The notes: a model not told the origin generated them from the sequence alone. Counted from the stretch's first letter, positions 31,401-41,260 are shown. The stretch is DNA of 64,000 nt from an uncultured Clostridia bacterium (GCA_946184295.1 CAMHEZ010000004.1:1-64000), one strand, 5' to 3'. Program-made: numbers and translations.

Positions 31401-32046
31401 GGAACTGCGCGGCGCGATGAAGAAACTGGAGCCGGTCAATCTGGGCGCGGTGGAGGAATACAAAGAGGTATTTGAAAAATACACGATGTATAAGACGCAG
31501 ATTGCCGACGTGCAGAAGTCCAAGGCGGAGTTGAATAAACTCATCGAAACGCTGACCCAGCAGATGAAGGAATTGTTCGTGCTGAAATTTGACGAAATCA
31601 ATACGCACTTCAAACACATCTTCACGGAGTTGTTCGGCGGCGGCAGCGGATATCTGGAACTCACCGACCGTAGCGACGTGCTGAACTGCGGTATAGAGAT
31701 TCACGCCCAGCCGCCGGGCAAGACCATCAAAAATATCGACCTGTTCAGCGGCGGCGAAAAGACGGTCATCGCTGTGGCGATTTATTTTGCCATTATGAAG
31801 GTCAATCCCTCACCGTTCTGTATTCTGGACGAGATCGACTCGGCACTGGACGAGCGGAATGTCGATAATATCGCGGAGTACTGCCGGAGAATGAGCGATT
31901 CGACGCAGTATATCATCATCACGCACCGTCGAGGCACGATGGAAGTGGCCAATATGATTTATGGCGTGACCATGCAGCAGGACGGCGTGTCGAAGCTGCT
32001 GGAATTGAAAATTGACGAAATCAGCGAGAAACTGGGTGTAGAATAA
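28477..32046 (+). CDS. smc: Chromosome segregation protein SMC
   Basis: MHLKSLDMMGFKSF, GPNGSGKSNI, coiled coil/hinge, LFSGGEKTVIAVAIYFAIMKVNPSPFCILDEIDSALDE. Confidence 0.98.
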   Translation: MHLKSLDMMGFKSFPDKVKMSFVPGITAAVGPNGSGKSNISDAVRWVLGEQATRILRIKSMEDVIFGGTTQRKALGFAEVVLTIDNSDRALDFDSDEVAITRRYYRSGDSEYKINGKAVRLKDINELFMDTGMGRDGYSIIGQGKVADVVNVRSEERRSIFEEAAGISKYRYRKQEAERNLARAEENLVHLDVIMSELEGRVEPLRKDAEKAKQYLALMEQKKTVEIGLWLTTLSRSAELLRDWDYKETLARSQQEEIDKAIEKIEADIESKFHHSNELAAKRDEMMRHSAELEENAAKTDGEAAVLENDISHRTQRIARLQEEIAEFQRSGDSMKLEMERKRQEIADKKTELDKKQALAEDLKRQSDELRTDDTEFEKKIGGLMVQRSQMTAELSAAQVALATAQSQLGEINSRLENVDSEIERRQQEIEKLQSAKTLTEEAITGAQSRLLELDGEKDAWQAQLTKLREQGVQVRRDSENAELDAKGHERKARILEDLEKSMEGFAGSVRSVMKMAENGTLHGIHGPVSRLMDVPNEYATAIEIALGGNMQNIVVDNEDDAKRAIAQLKQSKAGRATFLPLTTIKPARFNEHGLDACEGYIGIAAELVRYDQKYASIISNALGKICIVDTIDNAVNMARKFGYRFRIVTLDGQVVNAGGSMTGGSLAKNAGLLARKGEIEALRQKAADCMKQSETFKAQFAALEQEAADLKAKIRENDEKRQVVSNDMIRFETDLKNTSANLATLIAETERLTAERGGADERTLSLQERVADAENTIAALQEQLEKIEQDITGSSDIRAETARKREEISLALSEASMAVMSLSKDIEAAKQSIADMESRREEQTERIDGMQREIAQLETQNAETTVQAAAMRKSAEQCRAEAVASREGMTTLAKEREQTEREIHELRKQSKEKSEQREAITGEVTRLEERRVAAQREYDEIIMKLLEEYNLTRREAEEQFEPAENQREAERKVKELRGAMKKLEPVNLGAVEEYKEVFEKYTMYKTQIADVQKSKAELNKLIETLTQQMKELFVLKFDEINTHFKHIFTELFGGGSGYLELTDRSDVLNCGIEIHAQPPGKTIKNIDLFSGGEKTVIAVAIYFAIMKVNPSPFCILDEIDSALDERNVDNIAEYCRRMSDSTQYIIITHRRGTMEVANMIYGVTMQQDGVSKLLELKIDEISEKLGVE

Positions 32047-32200
32047 CCGACGCGCCCAACAATGGGAGTCCAGGGGGACTGGTCCTCCTGGCAGGGGTGT
32101 GGGGGCGGCGCCACCACTGGGAGTCTGAGGGCTAGCCCTCAGAGGCAAGCGTAGCTTGCCGAGCAAGACGCACTCAGATAACAGAATCGCTCAGGCGATC
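32047..32200 (+). repeat. Dispersed modular hairpin repeat, copy C
   Basis: caatgggagtccaggGGGACTGGTCCTCCTGGC...tgagggctagccctca...gcaagcgtagcttgc...gagcaagacgcactcagataac. Confidence 0.85.
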
Positions 32201-32354
32201 ACCAAAGCAGTTCCCTTTCCGGGGGACTGCTTTTATTTTAGGAAAATAAAAATATAAAAAATAAAAAAGAATGCAACCTACTCATGGAAAACCGTGCTTC
32301 TACTATACGAGAGGCCTCTTACGAAAGATACAACAACGGAAGTGATGAAACACC

Positions 32355-32915
32355 ATGGAAGACCAAGCGATTGTCCGCCTGTTTGTCGCGCGGGACGAAA
32401 ACGCCATTGGGCAGACCCAGACCAAATACGGCAGCCGGTTGAAGTACCTTGCTTATGAAATTACGCAGGACGCGGAAACGGCGGAAGAATGCGAAAATGA
32501 CGTGTATCTCGGGGCGTGGAACGCGATACCGCCGCATGAACCCTACGATTATTTCTACGCGTTCCTGACTCATCTGGTGCGCAACGCGGCGCTCAACCGC
32601 TGCCGCAGCCGCCATACGCAAAAGCGCAAGGCAACGGTGGAGGAATTGACCGACGAGCTGGCCAATACCATTCCGGGCGGAAACGATGTGGATGAGTTCA
32701 TCGACGACACCGTGCTGCGGGAATTGCTCAACACCTTTCTCGGCACACTGCCGGAAGAAACACGCAACGTGTTTGTCCGCCGTTACTGGTATATGGATTC
32801 GGTGGAACGCATCGCGGTGGGGTACGGTATGTCGGAGAGCAAGGTCAAATCCATGCTGTTCCGTTGTCGGAATAAACTCAAACACTATTTGCAGAAAGAG
32901 GGCTACAATTTATGA
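32355..32915 (+). CDS. RNA polymerase sigma factor, ECF-like
   Basis: Sigma-70 region 2/4-like; TLPEETRNVFVRRYWYMDSVERIAVGYGMSESKVKSMLFRCRNKLKHYL. Confidence 0.88.
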   Translation: MEDQAIVRLFVARDENAIGQTQTKYGSRLKYLAYEITQDAETAEECENDVYLGAWNAIPPHEPYDYFYAFLTHLVRNAALNRCRSRHTQKRKATVEELTDELANTIPGGNDVDEFIDDTVLRELLNTFLGTLPEETRNVFVRRYWYMDSVERIAVGYGMSESKVKSMLFRCRNKLKHYLQKEGYNL

Positions 32916-33712
32916 AGAACGAAAACAAAACGGGTGTGCTGGAAGCAATGAGCCTCATCAATCCCGAATATGTAGAGGCGGCGGTGTATCCCGCAGCAGG
33001 CGCGAAGAATCGTTTCTTTGTTACCGGAAAAATGTGGAAATCGGCGGTTGCAGCGGCGGCAGCAGTGGCGATCTGTGTGACGTGCGTGAGATTTGCGCCG
33101 CAGGTTAAGGCATTTGCGGATCGGCTTTTCAACAGTTGGGTGGAAATGAACGGCGATTATGCGGTATTGGAAGGCACGATGGATAAAATCCATATCAAGG
33201 ACGATGTGACATTTACCCAAGAAGATGAAGTGAAGCAGTTCCGGCAGGTCAAAGACGCGGAAAAATACCTCGGCGTCACGCTGCTGCATAGCAAACTTGC
33301 CTCCCAAAACGACGCGCCTACCGTCACCATGATTGCAGTGCATCGCGGTGAACTGATTACGATTGAAGATGACGCCTACTGCCTGTTCCATGAAATCATT
33401 GACGACGAGGGCAATTGGCAGGGCGAGGGTGAGGACGCCTACTGTATCAGCTATGAAGCGCGTTTCCTGACCGACCGCAGCATCAGTGACGGATATATCC
33501 ACAGCTATCCCGACGCGGAAATGCAGGAAACCTATACCACGGCAAAAGGACTGAAAGCGGGCATTTTCGTCGCTTCTGAGATTTATCATGCCGTGCTCTA
33601 CAATGACGGTATCGAATATGTGTTTGCGTTTACGCCGTGGCGCGACGAACCCGGCAACCGGACCGAAGCCGATCTGACCAATTTCAAGGCGTTTCTCGAT
33701 ACGCTGCGCTGA
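32912..33712 (+). CDS. Hypothetical single-TM protein, putative cognate anti-sigma/sensor
   Basis: 4-nt overlap with the sigma gene; one TM segment KSAVAAAAAVAICVTCVRF then extracytoplasmic domain. Confidence 0.65.
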   Translation: MKNENKTGVLEAMSLINPEYVEAAVYPAAGAKNRFFVTGKMWKSAVAAAAAVAICVTCVRFAPQVKAFADRLFNSWVEMNGDYAVLEGTMDKIHIKDDVTFTQEDEVKQFRQVKDAEKYLGVTLLHSKLASQNDAPTVTMIAVHRGELITIEDDAYCLFHEIIDDEGNWQGEGEDAYCISYEARFLTDRSISDGYIHSYPDAEMQETYTTAKGLKAGIFVASEIYHAVLYNDGIEYVFAFTPWRDEPGNRTEADLTNFKAFLDTLR

Positions 33713-33762
33713 CGGATTTTCCCTTTTGGGATAGGGGGAGTAGTGTGAAAATTGCATAACGA

Positions 33763-33805
33763 AGTGACCTCTGAGCCTGAATTTTTGGCTTAGGGGTCAT
33801 TTTTG
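33763..33805 (+). terminator. Intrinsic terminator
   Basis: GTGACCTCTGAGCC...GGCTTAGGGGTCAT then TTTTT. Confidence 0.75.
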
Positions 33806-33908
33806 CGGGAATGGATTGCAATATTGGGGGATGTATGGTATGATAAATGATATGGTTGATGAATGATTGGGATATGTTTTTCAAAAAACGCCATTAGGAG
33901 ACAGTATC

Positions 33909-35348
33909 ATGGAATTAAAAAAAATCAGGTTCATCGAACCGGGCACTCGACCCTATCGCCCATCTATCCAAAATTTATATGTGTACGATAAATATATCCG
34001 CACACCTTCTATGGGTCTGCTGACGCTGGCCACCGTTGTCAAGCGGCAGTATGACGACGTGCTGATGTATAGCGAATCCATCTCCAAAATCAAATGGGAG
34101 GACGTGCTGGACGCGGATATCGTGTTTATTGGTATTTTCACCTTCGCGGCCAACCGCGGCTATGAACTGGCCGATCACATCAAACGGAATTCCAAGGCCG
34201 TAGTGGTCATGGGCGGGCTGCACGCTTCCATGAATTATCCCGAGGCCTGTCAGCACTGCGATTATGTGCTGCTGGGCGAGGGCGACGAAAGTATTTTGGA
34301 ATTAATGGACGTGTTGGAAAGCGGTTCTCCCGTGGAAGAAATCCAAGGCGTTGCCTATCGGCGCGGCGGCGAAATTGTCAATACGGGCAACCGCTGTCCG
34401 CCCGAGAATATCGACATCGTTCCCGACCGCGATTTACTCTATCGCTATCAAAAGATGGCGGGACATAATACCCTGTGGCCGCAGGTTCACGCCTCGCGCG
34501 GGTGTCCGCACAACTGTGACTACTGCGCCCTCGTGCGGCATTTCGGACGGAAGGTGCGCAAGCGTTCGCCGCAGAATATTGTGGAGGATATCCGCGCAGC
34601 CATCGACTTTCACGACAAAAAGCACCACCGTTTGGCCAAAATGCTTTGGATTACCGACGACAATTTCTTTGCCGACCGCGAATGGGCCATAGAGGTGCTT
34701 CATGCCATCATTAACAGCGGTATTCATTATCACTTCACGATTCAGGCGCGGTTTGAGGTAGGCTATGATGATGAAATGCTGGAACTGCTCAAGCAGGCAG
34801 GGTTTGACGAACTGGCGATGGGCATTGAATTCCTCGAAGACGAAGCGTTTGAAAATTATCACAAGCACAGTACCTACTGGGACATCGAGCGTTCCGTGCA
34901 GAATATCCAGCGCCACGGTCTGCGGGTGAGAGGGTTGTTTATCATGGGCGCGGATAATCACGAAAAAGGCGTGGGCGACCGGCTGGCCGATTTTGTGATA
35001 GCACACAATATCAGCGGTGTGCTGATACAATCCATGTATTTTGTCCCGGGAACGCCTGTCTATGAGACACACAAGGACAAATTGATACACCGCAACTGGT
35101 CGAAATACAACGGCAACGTAGTGCATTATCCCGAAAAAATCTCTCCCTATGACTTGCAGCTGGAAATCATTCATGCCAGCCGCAAAATTTACTCCCGCCG
35201 CCGTCTGCTGCAAGCGATTTTTCATAAACGCGGTCTGGAACGGCTGCTCTTTGTGGGAGAATACTTCTGGCAAAAAAGCGTGCGGGCGGATTTAACCTCC
35301 GAATTGCCATACTTGAAGCGCGTGACCGAAGAATCAGGTCGGTATTGA
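33909..35348 (+). CDS. B12-binding-domain radical SAM protein
   Basis: N-terminal B12-binding-like domain and SRGCPHNCDYCALVRHFG. Confidence 0.9.
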   Translation: MELKKIRFIEPGTRPYRPSIQNLYVYDKYIRTPSMGLLTLATVVKRQYDDVLMYSESISKIKWEDVLDADIVFIGIFTFAANRGYELADHIKRNSKAVVVMGGLHASMNYPEACQHCDYVLLGEGDESILELMDVLESGSPVEEIQGVAYRRGGEIVNTGNRCPPENIDIVPDRDLLYRYQKMAGHNTLWPQVHASRGCPHNCDYCALVRHFGRKVRKRSPQNIVEDIRAAIDFHDKKHHRLAKMLWITDDNFFADREWAIEVLHAIINSGIHYHFTIQARFEVGYDDEMLELLKQAGFDELAMGIEFLEDEAFENYHKHSTYWDIERSVQNIQRHGLRVRGLFIMGADNHEKGVGDRLADFVIAHNISGVLIQSMYFVPGTPVYETHKDKLIHRNWSKYNGNVVHYPEKISPYDLQLEIIHASRKIYSRRRLLQAIFHKRGLERLLFVGEYFWQKSVRADLTSELPYLKRVTEESGRY

Positions 35349-35376
35349 TAGGGGGAAGAGTGGAGAGTGAAGTTTT

Positions 35377-35814
35377 GTGATAATACGCGAGATTGACGAA
35401 AATGATTTTCACGGGTTAATGTGTCTTTACACGCATTTGCATGAAACCGACATTCCCACGCTGAATGAAGAAACCGCCGTTGTTTGGCGGAAAATCCTGC
35501 GGGACGAGAATTATCATATCATTGTGGCAGAGGAGGACGGTAAAATCGTTTCGTCCTGCACCTGTGTGGTGATTCCCAATCTGACGCGTGGACTGCGGCC
35601 GTATGCCTTTGTCGAAAATGTGGTGACAGATGAAACGTATCGCGGGCGCGGGCTGGCGACGGCCTGTCTGCGTTACGCGAAAGAACTGGCAGAACGCGAG
35701 AATTGTTACAAAATGATGCTGCTGACCGGCGCCAAACAGGAGAGCACCCTTGCCTTTTATGAACGGGCGGGGTATAATCGTAAGGATAAGACGGCTTTTA
35801 TTCAATGGCTGTGA
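35377..35814 (+). CDS. GNAT family N-acetyltransferase (GTG start)
   Basis: VVTDETYRGRGLATACLRYAKELA...FYERAGYNRKDKTAF. Confidence 0.9.
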   Translation: MIIREIDENDFHGLMCLYTHLHETDIPTLNEETAVVWRKILRDENYHIIVAEEDGKIVSSCTCVVIPNLTRGLRPYAFVENVVTDETYRGRGLATACLRYAKELAERENCYKMMLLTGAKQESTLAFYERAGYNRKDKTAFIQWL

Positions 35815-35853
35815 GGATTTGCTATTTTGATTTTATAGGAGGAAGAAAACATT

Positions 35854-36897
35854 ATGGGTTTTTTCAAGAGCTTGAAGGAAGGCTTAAAGAAGACGCGCGA
35901 CGGCATTATGGGACAGATCGACGCGCTGTTCAAGCGGTTCACCAAGGTGGACGAGGAACTGTTTGAGGAATTGGAGGAACTGCTCATCGCGGGCGACGTG
36001 GGAATGCTCACTGCCGAAAAAATCTGCGATACCCTGCGCGACAAGGTGAAGCAGACGGGTACCACCGACCCCAAGGAAGTGCGCAACCTGCTGGTGGAGA
36101 CCATTGCCGAAATGCTGGAGGGCGATATGTCGCTCAAACTTGATACCAAGCCGTCCGTCATTCTGGTGATCGGCGTGAACGGCGTGGGCAAGACCACCAC
36201 CATCGGCAAGCTGTGTGCCCGTTTCCGCAAGGACGGCAAGAAATGCGTCATCGCGGCGGCGGATACGTTCCGCGCGGCAGCCATCGAGCAGTTGGAAGTC
36301 TGGGCGGAGCGTGCCAAGTGCGACATCGTCAAGCACACCGAGGGCAGCGACCCGGCGGCGGTGGTTTTTGACGGCATCAGCGCGGCCAAGGCACGCAAGG
36401 CGGATATCCTGATCTGTGACACGGCGGGCCGTCTGCACAACAAGAAACACCTCATGGACGAACTTGCCAAGATCAACCGCGTCATCGACCGCGAAGCGCC
36501 CGACAGCGACCGCGAGGTGCTGCTCGTACTTGACGCGACCACGGGACAAAACGCCATCAATCAGGCGCGCGCCTTCAAGGACGCGGCCGGACTGACCGGC
36601 ATTATCCTGACCAAGCTCGACGGCACGGCGCGCGGCGGCGTGGTGCTGGCCATCAAGGAAGAATTGGGCGTGCCGGTGAAATACATCGGTGTGGGAGAGC
36701 GCATCGAGGACTTGCAGCCCTTCAATCCCAAGGCATTTGCCGCAGCGCTCTTTGACAACGCCGACAAGATGGGTGTGGAAAACAAGCTCTTCGGCACCGA
36801 CGACGATGATGACGACGACGATTTTGACGATTTCGACGACGATGACTTTGATGATGACGATTTCGATGATGACGACGATTTTGATGATGAGGATTGA
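35854..36897 (+). CDS. ftsY: Signal recognition particle receptor FtsY with poly-Asp C-terminal tail
   Basis: [40 protein letters not shown]; tail [32 protein letters not shown]. Confidence 0.96.
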   Translation: MGFFKSLKEGLKKTRDGIMGQIDALFKRFTKVDEELFEELEELLIAGDVGMLTAEKICDTLRDKVKQTGTTDPKEVRNLLVETIAEMLEGDMSLKLDTKPSVILVIGVNGVGKTTTIGKLCARFRKDGKKCVIAAADTFRAAAIEQLEVWAERAKCDIVKHTEGSDPAAVVFDGISAAKARKADILICDTAGRLHNKKHLMDELAKINRVIDREAPDSDREVLLVLDATTGQNAINQARAFKDAAGLTGIILTKLDGTARGGVVLAIKEELGVPVKYIGVGERIEDLQPFNPKAFAAALFDNADKMGVENKLFGTDDDDDDDDFDDFDDDDFDDDDFDDDDDFDDED

Positions 36898-36905
36898 GCG
36901 ATAAC

Positions 36906-37496
36906 ATGGAAAAGAAAAAGTTTGTGGTAGCGACGCATAACGCCAACAAGGTGAAGGAATTCGAGCGCATTCTCGCGCCGCTTCACATTGAAATTCTGCT
37001 GCCGTCCCAGTGCGGCGGCGAGGACATTGACCCCGTGGAGGACGGCGAAACCTTCGAGGCCAACGCTATCATCAAGGCGACCGCGTTTGCCAAGACGCTC
37101 GGAATGCCCGCATTGGCGGACGATTCGGGTATCTGCATTGACGCGCTGGGCGGGGCACCGGGGGTGTATTCCGCGCGGTATTCCGGCGGCAACGATGACG
37201 ACAATAACGAGTTGGTTCTCAAAAATCTGGAAGGCGTCCCCTTTGAGCAGCGCACGGCCCGGTATGTCTGCGTGATTTGCTGCGTGTATCCCGACGGTTC
37301 CTACTTCACGGTGCGCGGTGAATGTGAAGGCAGAATCGGTTTTGAATACCGCGGGCAGAACGGCTTCGGTTATGACCCGCTGTTCTATATCGACAACGGC
37401 AAGACCTTTGCTGAAATCTCCGGCGAGGAAAAAGACAAGCTGAGTCACCGCGGCAAGGCGCTGCGCCTGCTGGCAGAGAAATTGGCGGAGAAGTGA
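36906..37496 (+). CDS. rdgB: RdgB/HAM1 family non-canonical purine NTP pyrophosphatase
   Basis: [44 protein letters not shown]. Confidence 0.95.
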   Translation: MEKKKFVVATHNANKVKEFERILAPLHIEILLPSQCGGEDIDPVEDGETFEANAIIKATAFAKTLGMPALADDSGICIDALGGAPGVYSARYSGGNDDDNNELVLKNLEGVPFEQRTARYVCVICCVYPDGSYFTVRGECEGRIGFEYRGQNGFGYDPLFYIDNGKTFAEISGEEKDKLSHRGKALRLLAEKLAEK

Positions 37497-37606
37497 CGGC
37501 AAAATATTATTTTTGTCGAAATTTGGAAATAAATATTGCAGACAGGCGAAAAAAGGAGTACAATCATTTTTATGATTGGTATGATTTGGTATTTGGAGGA
37601 AACAAT

Positions 37607-37915
37607 ATGCTGAGCAGTAAACAGAGAGCGTTTTTGCGTTCTCTCGCGGCCGACGTGGATACTATCGTGATGGTGGGAAAGGGCGGCCTGACCGACAACA
37701 TTGTCAAGCAGACCGAGGACGCGCTGACGGCGCGTGAATTGGTCAAGGGCAAGGCGCTGGAAACGTCTCCTGCTGATGCCCGTGCCTGTGCGGAGCAGCT
37801 TGCCGCCGCGACGCACGCCGATGTGGTACAGGTGATCGGTCGCAAGTTTGTCCTGTTCCGCGTGAACAAGGAAAATCCCGTGATCGAATTGCCCAAGGCC
37901 AAGGGCAGAAAATAA
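37607..37915 (+). CDS. yhbY: YhbY family RNA-binding protein
   Basis: [52 protein letters not shown] after ttggagg. Confidence 0.93.
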   Translation: MLSSKQRAFLRSLAADVDTIVMVGKGGLTDNIVKQTEDALTARELVKGKALETSPADARACAEQLAAATHADVVQVIGRKFVLFRVNKENPVIELPKAKGRK

Positions 37916-37919
37916 CGCC

Positions 37920-38528
37920 ATGAGAATCGGCTTTTTCGGGGGCACCTTCAATCCTCCCCACAACGGGCATCTGCGTCTGGCGGAGGTCTGGCGGGAACGG
38001 CTGGCGCTGGATCATTTTCTGATCGTGCCGACCGGCACGTCCCCCCACAAAACGCCCGCCGATGTGCCGGGCGGAATGCGGCTGGCTATGTGCCGTCTGG
38101 CGGCACAGGAGGCGGGGGAATGGTTGGAAGTTAGCGACTTTGAGGTGCGGCGCGCGGGACGCAGCTATTCTGTCATCACGCTGTCCGCGCTGCACGAACA
38201 GTATCCCGACAGCGATATCTATATGGTGATGGGCGCGGATATGTTTGTCACGCTGGAAACGTGGTATGATTTTGAACGGCTGAAAACATTAGCTACTTTC
38301 TGCACAATGCCGCGGAACGGCATTTCCGCGCAGGAGCTGGAAGCATATGCGCACCATCTCGCGGGGGTGGGCTGCCGCGGCATTGTCGCGGACGTGCCGC
38401 CGATGGACATTTCCTCGTCCGAAATTCGGGAGCGGGTCAGGTGTTCGCTGCCGATTGATGATTTGGTGCCGCCGGGGGTGGCGCGGTATATTGAGACCCA
38501 CGGGCTTTATCGTGAATTGACAGTGTGA
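37920..38528 (+). CDS. nadD: Nicotinate-nucleotide adenylyltransferase
   Basis: MRIGFFGGTFNPPHNGHLRLAE, ISSSEIRERVR. Confidence 0.95.
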   Translation: MRIGFFGGTFNPPHNGHLRLAEVWRERLALDHFLIVPTGTSPHKTPADVPGGMRLAMCRLAAQEAGEWLEVSDFEVRRAGRSYSVITLSALHEQYPDSDIYMVMGADMFVTLETWYDFERLKTLATFCTMPRNGISAQELEAYAHHLAGVGCRGIVADVPPMDISSSEIRERVRCSLPIDDLVPPGVARYIETHGLYRELTV

Positions 38529-38544
38529 AAGGGTTGAACGCTGT

Positions 38545-39150
38545 ATGACTGACAAAGAGCGGGCATTTTATACACAGCAAATTCGGGAACGTCTGACCGA
38601 TTGGCGTTTTCGTCACTCGGTGAATGTATCCAAAGAGGCTGTGCGCCTCGCTAAAAAATATGGGGGCGATCTTCATCAGGCGGAGTTGGCGGGTCTGCTC
38701 CACGATGTGACAAAAGACATTAGCAACAAGGAGCAGCTCGACATGATGGCCAAATGGGGGCTTTCCTTCGGCATCTATGAGGAGCACGCGCCAAAGCTCT
38801 GGCACGCTGTCACTGGTTCGGTTTATGTGGAACGGGTGCTGTGTATTGACGACCAGGACGTTATGAATGCCATTCGCTACCATACAACAGGGCGGGCAGG
38901 CATGAGCTTGCTGGAAAAAATCATCTATGTGGCCGACTGTACCTCGGAGGAACGCGACTACAAAGGCGTTGACAAGATTCGCAAAGCGGCGGATGTCAGT
39001 CTGGAAGCCGCCATGGAAGCGGCACTGGCCGCCAGTCTTCAGGATCGTCTGGACGATCACACGCCCATGCACCCCGATACCGTGGGCGCCTATAACGAAA
39101 TTATTCTTGCAAAAAAGGCGTCTGCCAAGGAACCCGCAAGGAAAAAATAG
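38545..39150 (+). CDS. yqeK: HD-domain hydrolase, YqeK family
   Basis: HSVNVSKEAVRLAKKYG...AGLLHDVTKDI; follows nadD. Confidence 0.93.
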   Translation: MTDKERAFYTQQIRERLTDWRFRHSVNVSKEAVRLAKKYGGDLHQAELAGLLHDVTKDISNKEQLDMMAKWGLSFGIYEEHAPKLWHAVTGSVYVERVLCIDDQDVMNAIRYHTTGRAGMSLLEKIIYVADCTSEERDYKGVDKIRKAADVSLEAAMEAALAASLQDRLDDHTPMHPDTVGAYNEIILAKKASAKEPARKK

Positions 39151-39183
39151 ATTCTGCCGTATCCGCAAAGGAGGAATGCCGCA

Positions 39184-40593
39184 TTGGCCTACCGCAGAGA
39201 CAATTATGACGAATATGACGCGTATGACGATGACAGCGATCCGGCATACGACGAAGCATATGACGATGACGGGATAAAATATGGCGCGGGTCTGATCGGG
39301 CAGCGGGACGCCTATTACAACGCGCATTATACCAAGCGTGCCCCTTCCCGCAAGCGGGCAAGGGAACAGGCTATGGCCGAGCGGCGCGCGGCAGTTTCCG
39401 CTAGGCGTACGTCTCAGACTTTGGCAAAAGGCAGAAGTAGCCCCAGCGCTGATACGGAAAATGTCGGCGGTTTTGCGGAGGGCTTGCGGCAAACCCTTTG
39501 GCCGTCTGTCAGCGGTTCGTCCAGAAAGCGGGCTGCGGCACAGAAACGACGCCTGCTCACCGGTGCGATTGCCATTGTGATGGCGGTGACGGTGCTGACC
39601 ACCTTTGCGGTTGCTTCGGCTTACAAATCCAAGTCGCTGTTTTCCGACAGTCCGCTTGATGACAACGCGATTCAGGAGCGTTTGATTACCGAAGAGGCAA
39701 ATCGGGATAAAGTTACGTATTTTCTGATTGTAGGGGTGGACAAGAGCAGCAAGCTGACCGATTGTATCTGGGTGCTATGCTTTGACAACGAAGCCCACAA
39801 GATGAACGTGATACAGATTCCGCGCGACACCTATGTAGGGCGCGACAGCCTTTCTCCCCACAAAATCAACGCGGTTTACGCCAATCCCAAGACGGTTGAC
39901 TGGTGCGATAAATGCGATCGGGCCGTGGCGGAGGAAGAAATTGAGAACGGCAGACACACCGTCTGCGGCAGGAAGGTCACACAGAAGGAAGAAAGCAATA
40001 TCAGCGCGTTGATACGCTGTATCAATACCCGTTTGAGCCTGCCGATTGACCACTATGTGCTGTTCGACTTCAAGGGATTTGAGCAGATCGTCAATGCGAT
40101 GGGCGGCGTGGATATCTATCTGGAGCAGGAAACCAGAGTTTATCCCAACAAGACCGATTACGAGACACTTCCTGCCGGGGACAATCATCTCGATGGCCGC
40201 ATGGCGCTCAATTTCATGCGCAATCGCCAGATTTATCTTGACGGTGACCTCGGCAGAGTGAAGGCACAACGCAGCATTATCCATGCGATGTTGGAGAAGA
40301 CGTCGGACATGTCCACGCTGCAAATGCTGGGTATTCTGCGGGCGGCCTACGGCAATTTCAGCACCGACATGAGTCTGGAGGAAATCCGTTCCTTTATCGC
40401 GCCGTTCAAACAGTGCGGTACCGATTCACTGAATATGTTCACGATGCCGGGCACCGACCATTGGGTCAAGCCAAATCCCTCTTATTATGTCTGCGACGAA
40501 GCGGAGACGGCTGCGGTTATCAATGAATATATGATGCCGTACAGTGAAAAGCTGACGGAAGAGGACATCAAGTTCCCGGTATTGTACGATTGA
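39184..40593 (+). CDS. LytR-CpsA-Psr family protein (TTG start)
   Basis: FLIVGVDKSS, MNVIQIPRDTYVG, LDGRMALNFMRNR. Confidence 0.93.
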   Translation: MAYRRDNYDEYDAYDDDSDPAYDEAYDDDGIKYGAGLIGQRDAYYNAHYTKRAPSRKRAREQAMAERRAAVSARRTSQTLAKGRSSPSADTENVGGFAEGLRQTLWPSVSGSSRKRAAAQKRRLLTGAIAIVMAVTVLTTFAVASAYKSKSLFSDSPLDDNAIQERLITEEANRDKVTYFLIVGVDKSSKLTDCIWVLCFDNEAHKMNVIQIPRDTYVGRDSLSPHKINAVYANPKTVDWCDKCDRAVAEEEIENGRHTVCGRKVTQKEESNISALIRCINTRLSLPIDHYVLFDFKGFEQIVNAMGGVDIYLEQETRVYPNKTDYETLPAGDNHLDGRMALNFMRNRQIYLDGDLGRVKAQRSIIHAMLEKTSDMSTLQMLGILRAAYGNFSTDMSLEEIRSFIAPFKQCGTDSLNMFTMPGTDHWVKPNPSYYVCDEAETAAVINEYMMPYSEKLTEEDIKFPVLYD

Positions 40594-40642
40594 TTTTTTT
40601 CATATTGATATCATTAAAACAAATTTACAAAGGAGAATGTAA

Positions 40643-40990
40643 ATGGAATCCAAGGATTTGGCGCTTGCGTGCGCAAAAATATTGAGCGATAAGCTCTCAC
40701 AGAACCTTTCGGTACTGTATGTTCGTGAGGTCACAACGCTGGCGGATTATTTCGTGATTGCCACAGGCGGCAACTCCACCCATGTCAAGGCATTGGCGGA
40801 TGAGGTGGAATTTAAACTCAAGCAGGAGGACATTGTCCCCGATCACATCGAGGGTCACGGCTCTAATTCATGGATTGTCATGGATTACGGCAGCGTGGTG
40901 GTGCATGTGTTCAGCGAGGAAGCCAGAGAATTTTACGATCTGGAAAGATTGTGGAAGGACGGCCAGAAGCTGGAGCTTGACTTTGACTGA
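40643..40990 (+). CDS. rsfS: Ribosome silencing factor
   Basis: VTTLADYFVIATGGNSTHVKALADEVE...WIVMDYGSVVVHVFSEEAREFYDLERLW. Confidence 0.95.
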   Translation: MESKDLALACAKILSDKLSQNLSVLYVREVTTLADYFVIATGGNSTHVKALADEVEFKLKQEDIVPDHIEGHGSNSWIVMDYGSVVVHVFSEEAREFYDLERLWKDGQKLELDFD

Positions 40991-41009
40991 TTGGCATGAT
41001 GGAAATGAG

Positions 41010-41041
41010 CGGCGTTTGACTGGAAGTCAGGCGCCGTTTTT
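41010..41041 (+). terminator. Terminator after rsfS
   Basis: CGGCG-TT-TGACT-GGA-AGTCA-GG-CGCCG then TTTTT. Confidence 0.8.
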
Positions 41042-41058
41042 GTAGCAGAAAAAAAGAA

Positions 41059-41238
41059 TTAGCCGCGAATGCGGCGTGGGGTGCAGGGACTGGTTCCCTG
41101 CCGAGGTCAAGGGCGAGTAGCCCTTGCGGGGCGTAAGCTTTCGCTAGCGAAAGCTAGGGCACTCGCCCCACGAGCGAAGCCGTAGGCTGAGCGAGCAAGA
41201 CGCACTGGGATACATAACCATGTCAGGCGAATACAAAT
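41059..41238 (+). repeat. Dispersed modular hairpin repeat, copy D
   Basis: gcggcgtggGGTGCAGGGACTGG...; 20-bp palindrome AGCTTTCGCTAGCGAAAGCT at 41136-41155; gagcaagacgcactgggata...GTCAGGCGAATACAAA. Confidence 0.85.
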
Positions 41239-41260
41239 AGACTGGAAGGAGCATTCTACC

